From: Anaerolineaceae bacterium
GTDB taxonomy: Bacteria > Chloroflexota > Anaerolineae > Promineifilales > Promineifilaceae
Direction of reading: 5' to 3'
NCBI GenBank assembly: GCA_002699125.1
Contig: PABI01000067.1
Location: 62,001 to 126,000, forward strand
DNA length: 64,000 nucleotides
The notes under the pieces are model-generated. The model saw only the letters and a program-made list of their open reading frames with translations, was not told the DNA's origin and ran no database searches. The position numbers were made by a program, and so were the translations under genes. Of this stretch, positions 18,301 through 30,000 are shown in pieces (position 1 is the first letter of the stretch; each line of letters begins with the position of its first letter).

Positions 18301-20920
18301 CACCGGGCTGCACCAGCATTACTGGTTGTCCAGCGGCTTCCAATTGTTCAGCCAGCAGCGTTCCCAGTTCGCCGTTGTTGAAGATGAGCCAGGATGCGGC
18401 CGTTTCCGGCGGCGTGAAAGCAGGCAGGTTGGCCGTGCTTTGCCAGCTTGGCACGTAACCCCATTGGCCAATGTCGGCATTTTTGTGCAGCGGTTCGTTT
18501 TCTTGCGTGTCGGCCAGGCTCCTGGCTTCAATCCAGTACCGCTTGCGCTCAAACGGGTAGGTGGGCAGGATGATGCGGTGGCGGATTTCATCTTTGTGGA
18601 CCGACTGCCAGGAAACGGCCGTGCCCGCCAACCACAATTCGCCTAATTTTTGCTGCAAGCCGGCAGCGGTCAACACTTCATCCTGGGATTTTGTGGCGAT
18701 GTGGGGCACCTGCACTACATCTGCTGGCAGCTCCGTAGGCCACTGTCCCAAAGTCAGCAGTAAGCGGCCGGGCTGCTGCTGAATGCGCTCCAGCGCTGTG
18801 CTGATTTGCTCGGCGGCCTTTTTGTGTCCGCCGTCCAGTAAATGGTTCCAGTAGTGCAGCGTGTAATCTTGCGCACCCATCCAGTTGCCTGTGTGGGTAG
18901 AGAAGATGGGTAGGTCACCGGTTTGTGCGTGAACGTGATCGGCCTGCAATGCCAGCAGTTCACCCGCGGCGGCCAATCGTGCGCCGTCCGCCAGCGAGAT
19001 GACGCTGGCCAGGACAGTGGCCGTAATTTCCCCGCTGCCCATGCCCAGCACCGATTCGGGCATGATGCCCCATTCCTCGTAGGTTTTAGCCAGAGCGTAC
19101 TCCACGGCAAAGCTGGCGGCGATGGCTACCGGGCGCGGGGTGAGTGGTCCGGCTGCCTGAATGTCGTCCGGGTAAAGTAGGGTGCGTAAATCTTGGCCGA
19201 GATACGGCCGTAACAAAACTACGCAGGATTCCAGATGCTGCCGGAAAAGTGGACTCTCATCATAAAGTTGTCGTGCTGTGTTGATTTGCACGCCAGCACC
19301 GGTGCAAACAAACGTGAGTGCAGGCGGCATTTGTAATTGAACCGTGCTGCTGGCGTACGCTTTTTGCGCTAATTTTGTGGTCGCTTCTTCCACGCTGCTT
19401 GCTGCCAGCAGGCGGCGGTGAGCCATTGGCTGTCGTCCGACTTGCAAGGTGTAGGCGATGTCGGCAATGTTCAGTTCAGGATGCTGCTGCAAATGGGCCG
19501 TCAGTTGCTCCGTGGCGCTCTCCAGCGCCGCGGCTGTTTTAGCTGAAAGAACGAGCATCTGGGGCGCATCGCATTCGTCCGATGACGGTAGCTCGGGCGC
19601 CTCCTGCAAAATGGCATGGGCGTTGGTGCCGCCCAGGCCAAAGGAGCTGACGCCCGCCAATCGCGGCGTCTCTTCCGGCGTTTCCCAGGGCACCAGCGTG
19701 GCACTGGGGTAAACGGGCGCGTTGGCGAAGTCGATTTCTGGATTGGGCGTCTCGAAATTGAGCGAAGGGGGAATCTCTCGATTTTCCATGGCCAGGACGG
19801 TTTTGATGAGTCCGGCAATGCCCGCCGCGCCGGTGAGATGACCGACGTTGGTTTTGACGGAGCCGATGGGGCAAAAGCCGACGGCATCGGTGTAGGTACG
19901 GTACGCCTTGGTGATGGCCCGAATTTCGATGGGATCGCCCAGGCGCGTGCCGCTGCCGTGCCCTTCCACGTACTGAATTTCTTCCGGGTCCACGCCGGAA
20001 ACGGAAAGCGCTTCGGTGATAACCGCCGCCTGGCCATCGACGCCAGGCGCGGGGAAACCCACCTTATCGGAGCCGTCATTGCTGACGGCCGTTCCCCGAA
20101 TGAGCGCGTGAATATGATCGCCATCGGCCAGGGCATCTTCCAGCCGCTTGAGCACCACCACGCCCACGCCGCTGCTAAAGACGGTGCCCACCGCTTCGGC
20201 ATCGTAGGTACGGGTACGGCCGTCCGGCGACAAAATCGAGCCATCAACATATTGGTACCCTTTGGGATGATCCACATGAACGGCCACGCCACCGGCCAGC
20301 GCCATATCGCACTCGTCGCCCAGCAGCGCCTGGCAGGCCAGGTGCACGGCCACCAGCGAGGTGGAGCAGGCGGTCTGCACGGTGAAACTGGGACCACGCA
20401 GATTAAATTTGTAGGAGACGCGCGTTGCCAGAAAGTCGGCCCCGTTGCCGATGTCAATCTGCCCCTGGTCAATGTGTTTGAGCAGCTGGGGATTGGTGGC
20501 CAGATTGTACACCAGATAGGAGCTGGTGGTGCTGCCGCCAAAGACGCCAATCAGCCCGTTGTACTGCGCCGGATCATAACCGGCGTGCTCCAGGGCGGTC
20601 CAGGCGCTCTCCAAATAGACGCGCTGCTGCGGGTCCATGATTTCGGCGTCGCGCGGATTGTAGCCGAAGAAGTCGGCGTCAAAACCGTCCATCTCATCCA
20701 GGGCCGAATTGACCTTGATGAAGGTGGGGTCTTGCAGCTGCTGCTCCGTGGCACCGGCTTCGCGGGCTTCTTCGTCGGTTAACGGCCGTATCGAATCCAC
20801 CCTGTTGCGAATGTTTTGCCAAAACTCGTCTACGTTGGCCGCGCCGGGAAAACGCCCGGCCATGCCCACAATGGCGATTTCGGTGCCGTCAAATTGGTCT
20901 TCAAACGTTTCTTCACTCAT
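15341..20920 (-). CDS. Polyketide synthase with dead AT, degenerate KR and C-terminal sulfotransferase
   Basis: A 1,859-residue modular PKS. KS about 14-440 is intact: Cys185 in [29 protein letters not shown]. The AT-like region (about 530-780) is broken: the GHSxGE active site reads GMGSGE, with Gly628 at the Ser position, and the stretch carrying the catalytic His (HAFH in the neighbouring PKS) is deleted. KR about 1055-1270 has a changed cofactor loop (GGLSDIG) and Phe in place of the catalytic Tyr ([11 protein letters not shown]). ACP carries GGHSL near 1346. A second ACP-like domain (1408-1490) lacks the serine. A sulfotransferase fold spans 1525-1830, with [12 protein letters not shown] and [13 protein letters not shown] fitting the PAPS 5'- and 3'-phosphate sites. 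CurM-type PKS proteins carry a similar sulfotransferase before a thioesterase; none is present here. The acidic N-terminus may dock with the basic tail of the upstream protein. Confidence 0.95.
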   Translation of the reverse strand: MSEETFEDQFDGTEIAIVGMAGRFPGAANVDEFWQNIRNRVDSIRPLTDEEAREAGATEQQLQDPTFIKVNSALDEMDGFDADFFGYNPRDAEIMDPQQRVYLESAWTALEHAGYDPAQYNGLIGVFGGSTTSSYLVYNLATNPQLLKHIDQGQIDIGNGADFLATRVSYKFNLRGPSFTVQTACSTSLVAVHLACQALLGDECDMALAGGVAVHVDHPKGYQYVDGSILSPDGRTRTYDAEAVGTVFSSGVGVVVLKRLEDALADGDHIHALIRGTAVSNDGSDKVGFPAPGVDGQAAVITEALSVSGVDPEEIQYVEGHGSGTRLGDPIEIRAITKAYRTYTDAVGFCPIGSVKTNVGHLTGAAGIAGLIKTVLAMENREIPPSLNFETPNPEIDFANAPVYPSATLVPWETPEETPRLAGVSSFGLGGTNAHAILQEAPELPSSDECDAPQMLVLSAKTAAALESATEQLTAHLQQHPELNIADIAYTLQVGRQPMAHRRLLAASSVEEATTKLAQKAYASSTVQLQMPPALTFVCTGAGVQINTARQLYDESPLFRQHLESCVVLLRPYLGQDLRTLLYPDDIQAAGPLTPRPVAIAASFAVEYALAKTYEEWGIMPESVLGMGSGEITATVLASVISLADGARLAAAGELLALQADHVHAQTGDLPIFSTHTGNWMGAQDYTLHYWNHLLDGGHKKAAEQISTALERIQQQPGRLLLTLGQWPTELPADVVQVPHIATKSQDEVLTAAGLQQKLGELWLAGTAVSWQSVHKDEIRHRIILPTYPFERKRYWIEARSLADTQENEPLHKNADIGQWGYVPSWQSTANLPAFTPPETAASWLIFNNGELGTLLAEQLEAAGQPVMLVQPGDAWQQKDVTQFTLNPADEAQYSQLLSALSTPPQHILFLWSLTLETPFYALANLAKAVGATSEPVRLHIVTQEACAVNDLEALPPAQAALFGLSQTIPQEYSHVTAQAIDIPDYKNQRRDAEAQREATKNLRKSAQSADYSTKQILAECVAKNLTPQVALRGRKRWVQTVLPAPLPESGTAVFQSNNTYLITGGLSDIGYDIARTLAEKTAANLLLIDEHTADPAQLAELEAAGSKVVALQVNLTDKVALKQAITQGVEALGPLTAVIHSPTVAGQQAFQAIAEIKPAKSDIFFRNKQTSLEVLAEIIADMPLDFCVVSSALSTALGGVGFAAFTAAAHSANALVRRLNRDSSFPWLALNWDVWAFEETEGMQVLGELNQLAMNRHEGFAVLERAVDTAVHDILLISTANLPQRIAERQKKASAPDKNLYGRPNLWTEYVAPRNEIEERVVLIWQQVLGIEKIGVNDNFFDLGGHSLLATQLRNQLHNEFGVELALQQLFADATAAGVAQGIADGLASGAGADKPILEQLKEAFPVERPSLVENYLRQKIANGLNVSPDEIPVDGDLSGFDLQLAAVDLMWNLKRDLKVQFYPHEILGTPKLPELAQFVWQQQERMANLPAYATQKLLSAYSIKEHRADTYKRAAFTPPARKNKRMLFVLSSPRAGSTLFRVMLAGHKQIFCPPEISLLFFKDMQEWQQNVSFGQDFTWPAEGLHWALVELLNLEPEEGWAEIERLVAENHTVPEVYNRIQTLADGRLLVDKTPPYAMDMETLRRAEQIFEDAIYVHLVRHPYAMMDSFLRVRLDQQFSSSLFDEPNPDPYIVAETIWATANRNLTTFLKDVDPARQRLVRYEDLVQQPEKTMRDLCQLMDLPYEPALITPYDGRRERMMGGIGDPNILTHTGIDPTLADRWRKVTLPRRLDPSTKKLAEQFGYELPDNYKAPNGKRPFLTEQTGVETAAADINVDELSDDDVAAMLSQLLEAEEQG
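17888..17961. repeat. Two intergenic-type repeats embedded in frame in the PKS gene
   Basis: The plus strand reads CGCAGATTGCGCAGATTTAC and then GCAGATTTTTT (17890-17921), followed by CTCTGCGCCTCTGCGTCTCT and GCGTTGG (17931-17957). Both are iterated short-unit strings. They are translated as about residues 987-1011 ([20 protein letters not shown], then QSADYS). This falls in the linker before the KR domain, where related synthases have a shorter sequence. The peptide is hydrophilic and probably a tolerated surface loop. Confidence 0.65.
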
Positions 20921-20936
20921 ATCTTTTCACTTTATT

Positions 20937-20999
20937 GGGCGAGGCAGATGGTGGCTCGCCTGTTTTGTTTGGCAGAGGTTTTACCCATCTGCCTCGCCC
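20937..20999. repeat. Palindromic element between the two PKS genes
   Basis: A perfect 15-bp inverted repeat has arms GGGCGAGGCAGATGG (20937-20951) and its complement (20985-20999), separated by a 33-bp loop. It occupies most of the 93-bp gap between the FAAL-NRPS-PKS stop and the next PKS start. No U-run follows on the minus strand. It resembles the dispersed GGGCGA...TCGCCC elements seen between genes in many genomes (recognised by pattern only). Confidence 0.6.
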
Positions 21000-21013
21000 C
21001 TACATCTCACTTT

Positions 21014-24000
21014 TTACTTATTACTTTTCACTTTACGTTGTCTTCTGCGACGGTCGCGTCGCCGTTGGCCACGGTCAACCTGGTCGGTGTAGGTGTCATC
21101 TTCGACTTCGCCGTCGGCTGACTGCATTTGGGTGATTAGCTCGGTTAACTTGCTGACGGTGGGCTGTTCGTACAGGCTCACGGCGGAAATGTGTACCTGG
21201 AATGTTTCGTTGATGCGGTTGATGAGCTTGATGCCCACCAACGAGTTGCCGCCCAGTTCAAAGAAGTTGTCGTAAACGCCGACCTGCTCAATGTCTAACG
21301 TCTCCTGCCAGATGGCCACAATTTGCTGCTCGACTTTGTTGCGCGGGGCGACGTAATCCCATTCCTGGTCCCGGCTGACGGCCGGTTTTTCGGCCTGGGC
21401 CAGATTGTTGAGCATGTAGGCCAGGGTAAATTTGTCGCCGTCGGCGATGACGGCCGGCAGGTAGCGGGGCGACACCAAAATTTGCTGCGGCAGGTGGTGC
21501 AAAATGTATCGCAGCGTTTCCTGTCCTTCGGGGGGCAAAATGGCCTGGCTGCCTTGCTGCTGCCGCCACTGCTGGATAATTGCCGGCGCTTCCGTTTCGG
21601 CGGCCATGCCCACGTCGGCCCAATCGCCCCAATTGACGCTGATGACGGGATACGGCCGTTCCCCTTCAGCTTCATGGGCAAAGGCATCTAAAAAGGCATT
21701 GGCGGCGCAGTAATCGATCTGGCCAATGCCGCCGGATACGGCCGTTAGCGAGGAGAAGAGCAGCATGAAGTCCAGGCGTTTGTTGGCAAAGACGGCCGCC
21801 AGGTTGCGCGTGCCCTGAACTTTGGGCTGCAAAACAGCCTCGGCCGCCTCTCGGGTTTTGAGCTGAATCAGGCCGCCACCGGCCACACCGGCGGCATGAA
21901 ATACGGCGTTGATCGCGCCAAATTTTGTTTCTGCCTGGGTTACGGCCGTTGCCAAACTCTCCTGGTCTGTGACATCTGCCTGGATGAGCAGCAGATCGGC
22001 CCCGGCGGCTTCCAGTGCCAGCAGTTTGTGAATGCGCTGGCTGGTTTTGTCTTCGGTTCCTTTGGCCACCAGCCATTCTTCCCATTCAGAGCGGTGTGGG
22101 AAGGCGGAGCGGTGCAGCAGCACCAGCCGGGCGCGTGCCTGTTTGCTGAGCATTTCGGCCGTGGCTAGAGCCAATCCGCCCAGGCCGCCGGTGATGAGCA
22201 CCGTGGCTTGTGGTCGCAGACGCGGCACGGAAGCAGTGTCTCGGTTTAGCTGCGTGGGGGCATATTCAAGAATCCAACGACCCCGCCCGCGATAGGCAAT
22301 GGTTTGAGCCGTCGAATCTGTCTGGTTGGTACCAAATTCGGCCAGCAACAATTGAACCGTCTCACTCCACAGCCAGGAATTGGGCGCGGGCAGCTGTACG
22401 TCGATCACTTGCGTGCTGAGCCAGTCAAATTCCTGGGGCAGCACTTTGGCCGGACCGCACAGCAGTCGTTTTTCGGCCATGATTGGTTCGGCATCGGTGA
22501 TGGCGTAGAGGTGGTTGGCCACCAGATGGAGCTGAGTGGTTTCTTCGCTGCGCACTTTGTCCAGCGCCTGCGCCAGGTAAAGCAGACTGTAAAAGGCATT
22601 TTCCGTTTGGGTGATTTGGTCGTTGACATCTTGGGTCACATTCCACAAATGCACGATGTGCTCCGGCCATTTGCCGCCGGCGTGCAGTTCGCAGCAGAGC
22701 GTGTCGTAATCGGCTGCTTTTGTGGGATTGATGGTGAAGACGGTTTCGTCCAGCTGGGCAAACTGCTCTCCGGCCATGACGACAGTGACGTGTTGCTCAT
22801 TGGTGCGCAGGAAGCCGTCCAGCCGGTCGCCCAGGCTCGCTTCATCAACGAAGAGCAGCCAGTTGGCCTTTTTATCCAGCAGATATTGTTGGGTCATCGT
22901 GGGCGGCAGGGTGTGCTGCCAGGTGGGCAGATAGAACCAGTCCGGCAGCGGTGCTTTTTTCTTGGTAGACAAATGGCGCGGCTGATTTTCGGCCGGTGGG
23001 TCCAGCCAGTAGCGCTGCCGTTCGAAGGGATAACCGGGCAGCGGCAGACGTCGCCGGTTTTGGTGCTGGTAGAGCTGCTCCCATTGCACAGGGCAGCCTG
23101 CCAGCCACAGTTGGCCGATGGTGGTTAACGGCCGTATCCGGTCAGCCTCATTTTGGCGGGGGTGGCGCAGCGTGGCGTAGGTGAGCTGCGCCGCGTTTTT
23201 GTCCAGCTGCTGCTTCACCACCGTCGCCAGGGCATTGCCCGGCCCCACTTCCAGGAAAATAGCGTCGCCCAGCGTGCGCAAGGTTTGGATGCCGGCGGCA
23301 AAGTTAACCGTGTGGCGCAGATGGCGCGCCCAGTAATTGGGATCGGTGGCCTGTTCGGCCGTCATCCAGTCGCCGGTTTCGTTAGAGATGAGCGGCGCGC
23401 TGGGCGGGTTCAGCTTCACGTTTTGCAGATGGGCGATGAAGGGTTCGAGGGCGGCATCCATCATCGGTGAGTGGAAGGCGTGGGAAGTGTGCAGGCGGCG
23501 GCCCTGAATGTCTTGCGCTTCCAGCTGCACGGCAAGCGCTTCGATGGCTTCATCCGGCCCGGAGACTACGCAGCTGTCCGGACTGTTGATGACGGCCACC
23601 GTGAGCGCCTCTGGCAGTAGATTTTCCACGTCGGCGGCGGGCCGGGAGACGGCCAACATGCTGCCAGGGGCCATCGCCTGCATCAGCTCGCCGCGTTTGG
23701 CGACGGTGTGCAGCGCGTCCTGCAAAGAAAAGATGCCAGCCAGGGTGGCGGCGACGTATTCGCCAATGCTGTGGCCAATCATGGCATCAGGTCCGAGACT
23801 CCACGACTGCCACAGTTTAGCCAGGGCATATTCGATGGTGAAGAGGGCGGGCTGGGTGACGGCCGTTTTTTGCAATTGTTCAGCGGCCCATTCTTCTTTG
23901 CCCGCTTCCGGGTAGATTAAGTCGCGCAGATCGAGGTGGAGGAACGGCCGTAAAGCCTCAGCACATTCAGCCACCGTCTCGCGGAATAATGGTTCTGTCT

Positions 24001-27000
24001 GGTACAGCGATTGGCCCATATTCACGTACTGCGATCCCTGCCCGGAGAACATGAAAATAAGCGGCCGTGTTTGCTCCGCCTGGGTGCGATTGATGATGCG
24101 CTCACGGTCCACGGCGCGCAGCGTAGCGGCGGCATCGGCCATGTCGCGGCAGACCACCATGCGGCGGTAGGTAAAGGTGCGGCGGCCGGTGTGCAGCGTG
24201 TAGGCGACGTCGGCCAGGTTGGCCTCGGGATGGGCTTCTAAATAATCGGCCAGATTTTGGGTCATGGTTTCCAGCGCTTCGGTGGATTTGGCGGAAAGCT
24301 GGAGCAGCTGCCACGGTTCAGCCGGGTCAGAGGGCGTCGGTTTGGGCGCTTCTTCCAAAATGATGTGGGCGTTGGTACCGCCGATGCCAAAGGAGCTAAC
24401 ACCGGCACGGCGCGGGGTACGGCCGTTTTGCCAGGGCACCAGCGTGTTGTTGATGGCAAACGGGGTCTGCGCCAGGTTTAGCTTGGGGTTGGGTTTGTCG
24501 AAATGGCAGGTGGGCGGAATCTGTTTGTGCTGCAAGCTGAGGATTGTTTTGATGAGCCCGGCGACGCCTGCGGCCGAATCCAGGTGTCCCACGTTGCTTT
24601 TCACCGAGCCGATGACCGTTTTTTGCTCGCCATTGCCCTTGAATAATTTGGCCAGCGCCGTAATTTCGATGGGATCGCCCAGTTCGGTGGCTGTGCCATG
24701 CGCCTCGATGTACTGGATGGTGTCGGGCGTTACGTTGGCGGCGGCCTGAGCTTTGGCAATCACATCCGCCTGGCCATTGATGCTGGGGGCGGTGTAACCG
24801 AGCTTGAGACTGCCGTCGTTGTTAACGGCCGTTCCCTTGATCACCGCCTGGATGTGGTCGTCGTCAGCCAGGGCATCGGCCAGCCGCTTAAGGACCACGA
24901 CGCCGACGCCGGAGCCAAAGACCGTGCCCTGCCCGGCAGCGTCAAAGGGGCGGCAGTGGCCGTCTGGCGAAGCGATGCCGCTGGCCTGATAGACGTAACC
25001 GGCGCGCTGTGGCACCTCGATGGTCACGCCGCCGGCCAGGGCGATGTCACACTGGCCGTTCATTAAGCTTTCGCAGGCCAGGTGTGTGGCCACCAGCGAA
25101 GTGGAGCAGCCGGTTTGCACATCCAGGCTGGGTCCGGTGAGGTTCAGATGGTAAGAGGCGCGGGTGGCCAGGAAATCTTTGTCGTTGCCCAGCATGATGG
25201 CAAAGCTGTCGTCCGTGGGGTCCACGTCGGGATGGTTCAGCAGGTTGAAGAGCAAGTAGGTGCTCATGCCCATCCCGGCAAAAACGCCTATTTGGCCTTT
25301 GTATTGCTCGCTGCTGTAGCCGGCATTTTCCAGGGCGTGCCAGGCCACTTCTAAAAAGAGGCGCTGTTCCGGAGCCAGCAATTTGGCCTGGTTGGGCGCG
25401 TAGCCAAAGAAGGAGGCGGCAAAATGGTCGATGTCCGCCAGCAGCGGCGCGGCCCGCACAAAGTCGGGGTTGTTGCGCAGATGTTGGGGCACGCCAAGTT
25501 CGTCCAACGTTTCATCGTCCAGCACCTGGATGCTTTCGATGCCGTCACGCAGGTTTTGCCAGAATTGTTCCAGGTTAGATGCGCCAGGGAAACGGCCGTC
25601 GAGTCCAATAATGGCAATGTCGTCTTGTTGGCGAACGGCCGTTTGGCGAACCACAATTTCTTCCTCATCTTCCAGCAGCAGCTGGGTGACGCCGTGAATG
25701 GTCGGTTTCTCCAGGAACTGAACCAACGGAATCTCGCGCCCCAGCTCTTCTTGCAGCTGGCGCTGGGCCTGGACCAGCAGCAGCGAATGGCCACCCAAAT
25801 CGAAGAAGTTGTCGTGGATACCGACTTCGGGTAGTCCCAAAACCTTTTGCCACACCTGAGCAATGCGCTGCTCCAGCTGGCTGCGCGGCAGGACGGCCGT
25901 TTTGTCGGCCACGTGCAAAGTTGGGGCGGGTAGGGCGCGGCGGTTGACCTTGCCGTTGGGCATCAGCGGGAAGGCGTCCAGCGGCACAAACAGGTTGGGC
26001 ACCATGTAATCAGGCAAAACGGCTTGCAGCTGCGTGCGAATCTCAGCAATGTCGATTTGCTGGCCATCCTGCGGCACTAAATAAGCCAGCAGCCGCTTGT
26101 CGTCGGCATTGACCGTGTGCAGCGTGACCAGCGCTTCGCGCACGCTGGGCAGGGCAGTAAGCTGGTTTTCGATTTCGCCCAGCTCAATGCGGAAGCCGCG
26201 CAGCTTAATTTGGTGGTCCACCCGACCCAGGAACTGGATGTTGCCATCGGGCAGGTAGCGGACGAGATCGCCGGTTTTGTAAAGTTTCCCCCCCTTCTCC
26301 CCAGTGGGGGGGACTAAGGGGGGGAAGGGATCAACAATAAACTTCTCTTCCGTCAGCTCGGGCCGGTTCCAGTAGCCGCGAGCCACGCCCACGCCGCCGA
26401 TGTGCAGCTCGCCGGCCACGCCTTGGGGCACGGGCTGCAAATGTTTGTCCAAAATATAGAGCTGGATGTTGGCAATGGGACGGCCGATGGGCACCAGTTG
26501 ACGTGGATCATCACGCAAACATTGCCAGTAGCTTACGTCGATGGCGGCTTCAGTGGGGCCGTATAAGTTGTGCAGCTCGCAATTTGGCAATTGGTCGAAA
26601 AAGCGCTGGGTCAGGTCGTAGGGCAGCGCTTCGCCGCTGCAAATGACGCGCCGTAAGGAGGTGCAGCGGTCCACGTTTGGCTCAGTAAGAAAGATTTGCA
26701 GCATGGAGGGCACAAAGTGCATCGTGGTGATTTGGGCCTCCTGAATGAGCTGCACCAGATAGGTGCTGTCCAGGTGGCCGCCCGGTTTGGCCATCACCAG
26801 TTTGGCCCCGGTGATGAGCGGCCAGAAAAATTCCCAAACGGAGACGTCGAAGCTGAACGGCGTTTTTTGCAAAATGTAGTCGTCAGCGGTGAGCCGGTAA
26901 GCGTCCTGCATCCACAGCAGGCGGTTGACGATGCCGCGATGGCTGTTCATCGCTCCTTTGGGCTTACCGGTGGAGCCGGAGGTGTAGATGGTGTAGGCTA

Positions 27001-30000
27001 GATGGTCGGGGGTGAGGGGGACGTCTGGGTTGGTTTGGGGGTGGTGGGCGATTTGGTTCCAGTCGGTGTCCACACTGAGAATTGTGAATTGTGAATTGCT
27101 GTCAGCCACCAGATGGTGCTGCGTGAGGAGGATTGAGACCTGGGAGTCTTCGAGCATAAATTGCAGGCGCTCGGCGGGGTAGGTGGGATCAATGGGGACG
27201 TAGGCCCCGCCGGATTTGAGGATGCCCATTAGGGCGATAACCATTTCCAGGCTGCGCTCCAGGCAGACGCCGACCATCATGTCGGGCTGAATGCCTTGGT
27301 CGATGAGGTAGTGGGCGAGCTGGTTGGCTTTTTGGTTGAGTTGGTGATAGGTGAGGGTTTGTTCGGCATAGGTGAGCGCGGGGGCGTCGGGGGTCTGGGT
27401 AACTTGGTCTTCAAACATCTGGTGCAGACATCGGGTGAGATCGTAGGGAACGGCCGTATCATTAACGGTATAAAGCAGCGTATGTTTCTGTTCGTCGGTG
27501 AGTAGGGGGAGGTGAGAAACGGCCGTGTCCGGCTGCGCCACAATCGAGGCCAGCAAGGTGTTGAAATGACCGGCCATTTGTTCGATAGAGGTGCTGTTGA
27601 ACAGGTCCGTGTTGAATTCCCAGGTGGCCAGCCAGTCGCCGTTGATCTCGGCCATGGCCAGCGTGAGGTCAAACTGAGAAGCTTGTTGGGTAAGTGCCAG
27701 TGGTGTGAAACGCAGCGCACCCAGCTCAATTTCGTCACCCGCCTGGCCCAGCGCCAGTGCCGTCAGGCCGGGATGCACGGTGTGGGCTTTTTGCCAGACA
27801 AACATATTTTGAAAGACTGGCGAATGGGCTACGTCGCGAGCCAATCCCAAAGTTTCCACCAGGGCCGGGAACGGGTATGCTTGATGAGCAAACGCGCCAA
27901 CGACCGTTTCCTTTACCTGCTGGAGCAGGTTACGGAAGCTCATAGAGCCATCTTCCAACTGCGTGCGGACCACAACCGGATTAACAAAGTAGCCCTGCAT
28001 GTTTTGCAATTCGCGCTGTTCGCGCCCGGCGGTGGGTGTGCCGGTAAGGACTTCATTTTGACCACTAAAGCGAGCCAGCAGGAGCTGGTAAGCGGCCAAA
28101 AAAGTCATGAAGGGGGTGCAGCCCATTTCCCAGCCTATGGCCATCATTTGCTCGCCTAATTCTGCTGGAATCTGGCTGCGAACAGTGCGCCCGGCGTAAG
28201 TCTGGCGGGTGGGCCGCGGTTTGTCGGTGGGCATATTGAGCGGCGGCAGTTCGCCATGCAGCTGCTCTTTCCAGTAGGTGCGTAGTTTTGTACCCGTTTC
28301 GCTGGCTAACTGCTGGTTTTTCCAGGTGACGTAATCGCTGTATTGGTGGGTGATAGGGGACAATTCGGCCGTTTTATTCTGCACCAGCGCGGTGTAAATC
28401 TGGGCAAATTCTTCCACCAGGTTCACCAGTGACCAGAAGTCGGTGATGATGTGGTGGGCGACGATGAGCAGGTCGAATTTTTTTTCAGTGAGCTGGTAGA
28501 GGCGCACGCGCAGCAGGTTTTGGTTCAGGGCAAACGGCTTGTTGGCTGCGGCTTGCAGCTCTGCCTGATGGGCGGCCTTGGGATGTTGTCCGTTGTTGCT
28601 AAAGAGGAAATCAACCGTGCCGCCGGCGGCAATTTGCTGGATGGGCTGGCTGTCTTTCAGGTGGAAGGTGGTGCGCAAAATGGGATGGCGGGTTACCAAT
28701 CGGTTCATGGCCTGCTGGGCGAGTTCGGGGTTAATGCGGCCGTTCAGCCGCAGCGCCCGGGCAATGTTATAAACTGGGCTCTCCGGGGCAAGCTGGCACA
28801 AATACCAGATGGCCCGCTGTCCGTGCGAGAGCGGGAAGCGCTGCGGTGGATTTTCGGCGGCAGGCACGGTTTGAATTTGATTGTCAGCCGCCAGATAGGC
28901 GACCAATTGCTCGCTTAATTGCTGGATAGTGGGGCTTTCTAACAGATCAGCAATGGGCAGTTCGATTTGGAGGGCGTCTTCCACGGCCGTTTTCAGTTCA
29001 ATTGCCTTTAACGAGTCGAGGCCGTAGCTGGCTAACGGCCGTTCTGGTTTAATTTGTTCCACTGGTTGGCGCAGCAGAGAAGCCACCTGGTGCTGCAAGT
29101 AATTTGCGACAGCTTTTGCCTGCTCGGTTCCGGTAGGCAAAGCTAGGATCTTTTCGGCAGAAATCTCAGGCAGTGGCATCGTTGTTGAGGCTGCGGCCGT
29201 TTGAAATTCCGGGACATCCTCGCCGATGATCTTGATATCGCCTGCCAGGTACAGGTCGCGGGTTTTGCCGCGTTGGATTTTGCCGCTGGACGTTTTGGGG
29301 ATGGCGCGCGGCTGCACCAGAATAACGCCGTAGAGTTGGAGATCATGCTCCTCAGCGATGGCCTGGCGCAAAATGGGGGCCGCTTCGGCGATGTCTGTGC
29401 GGCGGTGGCTGCGCTTGACTTCGTGGACCAGGAACAGTTTTTCTTCGCCGTCAACCTCGATGGTGAAAGCTGCGCCAGCGTCTGGCGCCAGCGCTTCATG
29501 GCTGGCCTGGGCCGTCTTTTCGATGTCCTGCGGGTAATGGTTACGGCCGCGAATGATGAGCAGCTCTTTCAGGCGGCCGGTAACGTACAGCTGGCCGTCC
29601 TGCAAAAAGCCGAGGTCGCCGCTGCGCATGTAGCGCGTGTTGTCTTCGGGCAGCGTGGCGTGGAAAGTCTGGTTGGTAGCGTCGGGATTTTGCCAATAGC
29701 CTTGAGCGACGCTGTTGCCGCTGATCCAGATTTCGCCAATTTCGCCATCGGCGCAAGGCGTGTGGGTGTGCGGATTAACAATGCGGATGGCTTGTTCATC
29801 CAGCAGCAAGGTGCCGCTGCTGACAAGCAGACGGCCGTCACTCTCATCGTCGGTTGGTTGGGCCAGGTTTTGTTCGAGGGCGGTGGTTTGGAAACGGCCG
29901 TAAACCGGCTCACTGCTGCGGTCACTGCCGGTCACAATCAAGGTGGCTTCGGCCAGCCCGTAGCAGGGATAAAAAGATGACAGCTTAAAGCCGTTAGGAG

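Noticed and set aside
19616-20782. 388-codon plus-strand frame opposite the PKS KS domain
   Set aside because: It is the antisense shadow of a conserved KS; composition and lack of any motif argue against a gene.
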